Origin: Gammaproteobacteria bacterium
GTDB lineage: Bacteria; Pseudomonadota; Gammaproteobacteria; Steroidobacterales; Rariloculaceae
Direction: 5' to 3'
Length of the DNA stretch: 11,679 nt
Assembly: GCA_017577365.1 (NCBI GenBank)
Contig: PKRJ01000086.1
Coordinates: 1 to 11,679, forward strand
Position 1 is the stretch's first letter. Each line of letters opens with the position of its first letter. The notes below the pieces were generated by a model. It saw nothing but the letters and a program-made list of their open reading frames with translations. It was not told where the DNA came from and ran no database searches. Below are positions 7,998 to 11,679 of the stretch, in pieces. The translations under genes were made by a program, and so were the position numbers.

Positions 7998-9946
7998 GGG
8001 GCGCCTCCGCCTCCGTCATGCCGAAACACGACGATCGCGAGCGGCGGCAGCGTCATCGTGAGCGAATGGTACCGGCCGTGCGCGCCGACGGGCGCCGCCT
8101 CGAGCCCGCCGAGATTGCCCTGCCCCGAGCCGCCGTAAAGCTCGGCGTCGCTGTTCAGCACCTCGCGCCAGTATCCGCCGCGCGGAACGCCTACCTGATA
8201 GTTGTGGCGCGGAACCGGCGTGAAGTTGACGACCGCGAGCACGATAGGGCCGTCGTCGCTCTCCTTGCGGACGAAGCTCACGATGCTCTGCTCGGCGTCG
8301 TTGCAGTCGATCCATTCGAATCCCGACGGCGAGAAATCCGTGCGATAGAGCACCGGCTCGCCGCGGTAGAACGTGTTGAGATCACGCACCCAGCGCTTCA
8401 ACCCCGCGTGCAGGGGCCGCTCGAGCAGCCCGAAGTCCACCTGCGCTTCGTGGTTCCACTCGCTCCACTGGCCGATCTCGCCGCCCATGAAAAGAAGCTG
8501 CTTGCCGGGATGCAGCGTCATGTAGCCGAGCAACGTGCGCAGGTTCGCGAACTTCTGCCACTCGTCGCCCGGCATCTTCGCGATCAGCGAGCCCTTGCCG
8601 TACACGACCTCGTCGTGCGAAAGCGGCAGCACGAAGTTCTCGGTGAACGCGTACAGGATGCTGAACGTGAGCTGATGATGGTGGTACTTGCGAAACAACG
8701 GGTCCGTCGACATGTAGCCGAGCGAGTCGTGCATCCAGCCCATGTTCCACTTCATGCCGAAGCCGAGCCCGCCGACGTGCACCGGCCTCGACACCATCGG
8801 CCACGCGGTCGATTCCTCGGCGATCGTCTGCACGTCGGGGTAGCTCGCGTACACGATCTCGTTGAGCTTGCGCAGAAAGCTCATCGCGGCGAGGTTCTCT
8901 CGGCCGCCGAACTCGTTCGGGATCCACTCGCCGTCCCGGCGCGCGTAGTCTAGGTAGAGCATGGAAGCGACCGCGTCGACCCTGAGCGCGTCGACGTGAT
9001 AACGGTCGAGCCAGAACAACGCGCTCGACAGTAAGAACGCGCGAACCTCGTTGCGCCCGTAATTGAAGATGTAGCTGTGCCACTCGGGATGGTATCCCTG
9101 GCGCGGATCTCGATGCTCGAACATGTGCGTGCCGTCGAAGAACGCGAGGCCGTGCTCGTCGCTCGGGAAATGCGACGGGACCCAATCGAGAATCACGCCG
9201 ATGCCGCGCCGGTGCAGCGTATCGATCAGGTACATGAGATCCTGCGGCGTGCCGTAACGAGAGGTCGGCGCGAAATAACCGACGCACTGGTAGCCCCACG
9301 ACCCGTAGAACGGATGCTCCATCACGGGCAGGAGCTCGACGTGCGTGAAGCCCATGTCCGCGACGTAGTCGGCGAGAGGCTCGGCGATCTCGCGGTAGCC
9401 GAGCCAGCGGCCGTCGTGCCCCCGTCGCCACGAGCCGAGATGCACCTCGTAGATCGACCACGGCGCGTCGAGCGAATTCGCGGCCGCACGGCGCGCCATC
9501 CATTCCGCGTCGCCCCACTCGTACTCGAGCGTCCAGAAACGGGAAGCGGTTCTAGGAGGCGTCTCGAAGAAGAACGCGAACGGGTCGCTCTTGTCGACGC
9601 GATAGCCGCCGTAACGCGAGACGACGTGATACTTGTAGGCCGCGCCGCGCTCGACGCCCGGCACGAACGTCTCCCATATTCCGGAAGAGTCGGGGCGCCT
9701 CGTCATCGGGTGCGCGTCCTTGTTCCACCCGTTGAAGTCTCCGATCACCGAGACTTTCTCTGCGTTCGGCGCCCACACCGCGAAGCGCACGCCCGCGACT
9801 CCGCCGACGCTCGCCGGATGAGCGCCGAGCAGGCGGTACAACCGGGCGTGGGTTCCTTCCCGGAAGTAGTAGAGATCCTGTTCACCGAGCGGTGCGCTCG
9901 TCGCAAGGGCAGCGCTGCTCATCGGCTCGCCGGCAGCAAGTTCCAT
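7994..9946 (-). CDS. glgB: 1,4-alpha-glucan branching enzyme GlgB
   Basis: GlgB introduces alpha-1,6 branches into the glucan made by GlgE. From ATG 9946 it has 650 residues. A single CBM48 domain (about 35-120, including RFAVWAPNAEKVSVIGDFNGWN) precedes the GH13 barrel. The extra N1 domain of E. coli GlgB (728 residues) is absent. The barrel starts near WSIYEVHLGSWRRG. The catalytic residues are D324 (ALRVDAVASMLYLDY), E377 (TIAEEST) and D445 (PLSHDEVVYGKGSL). GMKWNMGWMHD and LLFMGGEIGQWSEWNHE are further branching-enzyme signatures. The start is uncertain: ATG 9922 (MSSAALATS) is also possible, neither has a strong ribosome-binding site, and the frame stays open upstream through the inverted repeat (in-frame ATG 10132, 62 extra residues without similarity to a known domain). 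It is the first gene of the glucan operon. Confidence 0.96.
   Translation of the reverse strand: MELAAGEPMSSAALATSAPLGEQDLYYFREGTHARLYRLLGAHPASVGGVAGVRFAVWAPNAEKVSVIGDFNGWNKDAHPMTRRPDSSGIWETFVPGVERGAAYKYHVVSRYGGYRVDKSDPFAFFFETPPRTASRFWTLEYEWGDAEWMARRAAANSLDAPWSIYEVHLGSWRRGHDGRWLGYREIAEPLADYVADMGFTHVELLPVMEHPFYGSWGYQCVGYFAPTSRYGTPQDLMYLIDTLHRRGIGVILDWVPSHFPSDEHGLAFFDGTHMFEHRDPRQGYHPEWHSYIFNYGRNEVRAFLLSSALFWLDRYHVDALRVDAVASMLYLDYARRDGEWIPNEFGGRENLAAMSFLRKLNEIVYASYPDVQTIAEESTAWPMVSRPVHVGGLGFGMKWNMGWMHDSLGYMSTDPLFRKYHHHQLTFSILYAFTENFVLPLSHDEVVYGKGSLIAKMPGDEWQKFANLRTLLGYMTLHPGKQLLFMGGEIGQWSEWNHEAQVDFGLLERPLHAGLKRWVRDLNTFYRGEPVLYRTDFSPSGFEWIDCNDAEQSIVSFVRKESDDGPIVLAVVNFTPVPRHNYQVGVPRGGYWREVLNSDAELYGGSGQGNLGGLEAAPVGAHGRYHSLTMTLPPLAIVVFRHDGGGGAP
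8004..8014 (-). promoter_or_regulatory. Tandem Shine-Dalgarno for glgE inside the end of glgB
   Basis: On the minus strand two GGAGG motifs occur in a row (8014-8010 and 8008-8004). The nearer one lies six bases before the GTG at 7997. They sit within codons for the glycine-rich C-terminus of GlgB (DGGGGAP). This fixes the GlgE start and explains how it can be initiated strongly despite a GTG codon and the overlap with glgB. Confidence 0.8.
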
Positions 9947-10018
9947 GCCATGCTCATCGATTCGATCGGGCTCATCGAGGATGCTCGCGCGCGTCGTCGC
10001 CGGGCGCAAGCTCGCCTC

Positions 10019-10149
10019 GCAGTGGTGGCGGGGGCATGCATGAGTGTCCTCGCGGGACCGTGAGCGGCCAGGGACGGCCGCGACCGAGCGGCAGGGACGC
10101 GCATAGCGTGTCCCGCGAGGACACTCATGCATGCCCCCGCCACCACTGC
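10019..10149. repeat. Perfect 40-base inverted repeat with 51-base centre (MITE-like or large hairpin)
   Basis: Positions 10019-10058 are the exact reverse complement of 10110-10149, 40 of 40 bases. Each outer end begins GCAGTGGTGG and each inner end finishes CTCGCGGGAC when read inward. The arms stop abruptly: the next base pair on each side mismatches. The centre (10059-10109) holds its own hairpin. The element fills 131 of the 221 bases between the tamB stop and the glgB start. It encodes no transposase, no T-run follows either arm, and I find no clear flanking target-site duplication. It could be a non-autonomous mobile element, a member of a dispersed palindromic repeat family, or an RNA hairpin that ends or stabilises the tamB or glgB transcripts. 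The sequence structure is certain; its nature is not. Confidence 0.9.
10064..10081. repeat. Small hairpin inside the centre of the inverted repeat
   Basis: GCGGCC (10064-10069) pairs with GGCCGC (10076-10081) around a six-base loop AGGGAC. It sits asymmetrically within the centre of the larger repeat, so a transcript would fold as a long stem topped by at least one further stem-loop. A near-direct repeat (10062-10076 against 10086-10099, one base shorter) overlaps it. Confidence 0.6.
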
Positions 10150-10167
10150 TCCGCCTTTCTGACGACG

Positions 10168-11679
10168 TCAGTGCCCGCGTTCGATGTGATAGATGAGGTC
10201 GCCGCCGCTCGCGACCGACGAGGATTCGGTGACGAGGCGCCAACGGCTCGAGATCGTGTAACGAAGCCGCAGCGTGTTGACCGGCTCGAACAGTCCGACG
10301 CCGTAGCTGACGTAGAGACTCGGCGTCAAGTACTTGCCGATCACGAACGACGCCGAGCTCGTTTCCGCCGCCTGGCTTTGGATGCCGAACTCGTCGAACC
10401 CGAGCGTCTCGTTCAGCCGCTCCGAGACGAAATTGCCGCCGCGCAGCCCCAGCGCGACGGCCGCTTGGGTCAGTGCGGAGGATTCCGACGTCGACGCGCG
10501 CTCGAGCGGCCGACCGAGCAACAGATACGAAAGCTGTTCCTGCCGCGGCATCGACGGCTCGGAGAAGACGGAGAGCTCCGGCCGCGCGAGCGTGCCGCGC
10601 ACGCGCGCGCCCACGAGAATGTCCTCGGCAGGCCGGCGCACCGCCTCGATGTCGATGCCCGGCCGCGAAAGCGCGCCGCCCGCGAACAGGAGCCGCCCGG
10701 TGCGCACCTCGAGCGTCTGTCCGTATGCCTCGTAAGTGCCGCTCTCGACGCGGACCTCGCCGCTGCCGGTCACCGGCTCCTGCGGCACCTCGACGACCTC
10801 GAGCGCGCCGGCAAGCCGCCCTTTCAGGCCGAAGCCGTCGAATTGCACGTCGTCTCCGAGCGTGAGCTCGACGCGCGCGTAGAACGGTCGGGTGAAAGCC
10901 GGTCCTCGCGTCTCCTCGGCGTCGACGATCACCTGATCCTCGGAGACGGTCACCGCGCCCTCGATCGCGCCGCGCGGAGTGAACCGCGCGCGCGGCATCG
11001 TGACGCGGCCGGTGAGCTGCAGCCGGTCCGGAAGGAGATCGAGACGCAGGTCCGGCGAGACCCAGACGCGGGCATCCGGCGTGTCGAACAGCTCGAAGTC
11101 TTCGCCGCGCACGTCGAGCCGACCGACGGTCAGCGAATCGCTGAGACGAAGCAGACCGTCTGCCGCGAGCATTCCGCCGCCGGACGACGCGGCGCCCACG
11201 ACGCGGATATCGCCGCTGCCGTCGCCTTCGAGCTCGATTCGCACGTCCTCGAGCTCGAGCCCCGGAGCTCTCAAGCGCGCGCGGCCTTCGTCGAGCACGA
11301 TGCGGCCTGCGATCACCGGCGCCGCGACCGTTCCCGATACGCCGATATCCATCGACGCCGTGCCCGCCGTCTGATCGACGCCGCGGATCAGATCCGAGAC
11401 GAACGTGAGATCGCGCAGCAGCACGCGAACTCGCGCATCGATCGCGCTTGCCGACCACGCGTCGTCGACGGCGGTCGTGATCGTGCCCGAAACCTCGACT
11501 CCCCCTTGATCGCGATCGAGCGGCAGCGCGACGTCGACGCCGAGCCGCTCGCCGTCGAAGGAGAGATCGGCCCGGCCTGCGGCGAAGCGAAGCCCCGGCA
11601 ATGCGGTCGCGCCGCGCGAGCCGCTTCGCCCCGGCGACGTCTCGAGCCTGAGCTCGCCGCGAAGCCGGGCGTCACGCGG
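10168..11679 (-). CDS. tamB: TamB / YtfN family translocation and assembly module protein, C-terminal part
   Basis: The frame is open from the window's right edge down to TGA 10170-10168, giving 503 residues of the C-terminus. These carry the TamB domain (DUF490): long amphipathic beta-strand repeats such as GTYEAYGQTLEVRTGRLLFAGG, then LARPELSVFSEPSMPRQEQLSYLLLGRPL and the terminal VIGKYLTPSLYVSYGVGLFE, followed by a strand-rich end DLIYHIERGH. TamB is an inner-membrane-anchored periplasmic protein that works with the outer-membrane protein TamA and has been linked to outer-membrane protein assembly and phospholipid transport. Full-length family members usually exceed 1,200 residues, so the N-terminal anchor, and perhaps tamA, lie beyond the window. 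It is read in the same direction as glgB, with the inverted repeat between them. A TTG at 11601 within the frame is not the true start. Confidence 0.93.
   Translation of the reverse strand, partial: PRDARLRGELRLETSPGRSGSRGATALPGLRFAAGRADLSFDGERLGVDVALPLDRDQGGVEVSGTITTAVDDAWSASAIDARVRVLLRDLTFVSDLIRGVDQTAGTASMDIGVSGTVAAPVIAGRIVLDEGRARLRAPGLELEDVRIELEGDGSGDIRVVGAASSGGGMLAADGLLRLSDSLTVGRLDVRGEDFELFDTPDARVWVSPDLRLDLLPDRLQLTGRVTMPRARFTPRGAIEGAVTVSEDQVIVDAEETRGPAFTRPFYARVELTLGDDVQFDGFGLKGRLAGALEVVEVPQEPVTGSGEVRVESGTYEAYGQTLEVRTGRLLFAGGALSRPGIDIEAVRRPAEDILVGARVRGTLARPELSVFSEPSMPRQEQLSYLLLGRPLERASTSESSALTQAAVALGLRGGNFVSERLNETLGFDEFGIQSQAAETSSASFVIGKYLTPSLYVSYGVGLFEPVNTLRLRYTISSRWRLVTESSSVASGGDLIYHIERGH

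Noticed and set aside
6555..8138. A 527-residue plus-strand frame antisense to glgE
   Set aside because: Same reason: composition-driven shadow crossing two well-supported genes on the other strand.
10019..10149. The inverted repeat as an ordinary intrinsic terminator of tamB
   Set aside because: The arms are far longer than usual and no T-run follows the stem in the tamB direction. Termination or processing at the stem remains possible but is not shown by sequence.
10013..10156. CGCCT on both sides of the inverted repeat as a target-site duplication
   Set aside because: The two copies (10013-10017 and 10152-10156) are not directly next to the arms and lie at unequal distances, so in GC-rich DNA this is probably chance.
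7994..11458. A 1154-residue minus-strand open frame that includes GlgB
   Set aside because: Upstream of 9946 it runs through the inverted repeat and then out of frame across tamB, giving Arg-rich low-complexity sequence; only the GlgB part is real.

Overview
The window reads as one high-GC chromosomal block from a proteobacterium, most likely a beta- or gammaproteobacterium. The evidence is a TamB-type outer-membrane assembly protein, a FixJ-family response regulator, strong GC bias at third codon positions and the long antisense open frames that this bias creates. I cannot name a genus. I see no insertion sequence, CRISPR array, tRNA, rRNA or phage gene.

Layout from left to right: (1) The 5' part of a membrane site-2 protease (M50, Rip3-like) runs leftwards out of the window. 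(2) A 356-base divergent intergenic region carries two strong GC-rich dyads and a good sigma-54-type -24/-12 promoter facing right. (3) A two-gene regulatory unit, a soluble PAS histidine kinase followed by a FixJ/NarL-type response regulator, reads right; the two genes overlap by 14 bases. (4) A leftward operon glgB - glgE - treS/maltokinase follows, with 4- and 1-base overlaps between its genes. Its last gene overlaps the response regulator tail-to-tail by 11 bases. (5) A 221-base gap upstream of glgB is more than half filled by a perfect inverted repeat (two 40-base arms, 51-base centre). (6) The C-terminal 503 residues of TamB (DUF490), also reading left, run out of the right edge.

The three glg/tre genes make up the GlgE pathway of alpha-glucan synthesis. 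TreS isomerises trehalose to maltose, and the fused maltokinase phosphorylates maltose to maltose-1-phosphate. GlgE then transfers maltosyl units from it to a growing alpha-1,4-glucan, and GlgB adds alpha-1,6 branches. All the catalytic residues I looked for in these enzymes are present. Neither glgA/glgC nor a trehalose-synthesis gene lies in the window, so the trehalose must come from elsewhere. The kinase/regulator pair is the nearest candidate regulator of this operon, but only its position supports that.

Nothing here is clearly an undescribed multi-gene system. The parts most worth a second look are the perfect inverted repeat between tamB and glgB, which also extends the glgB reading frame, the sigma-54-like promoter that would give a nearly leaderless kinase mRNA, and the 11-base convergent overlap.
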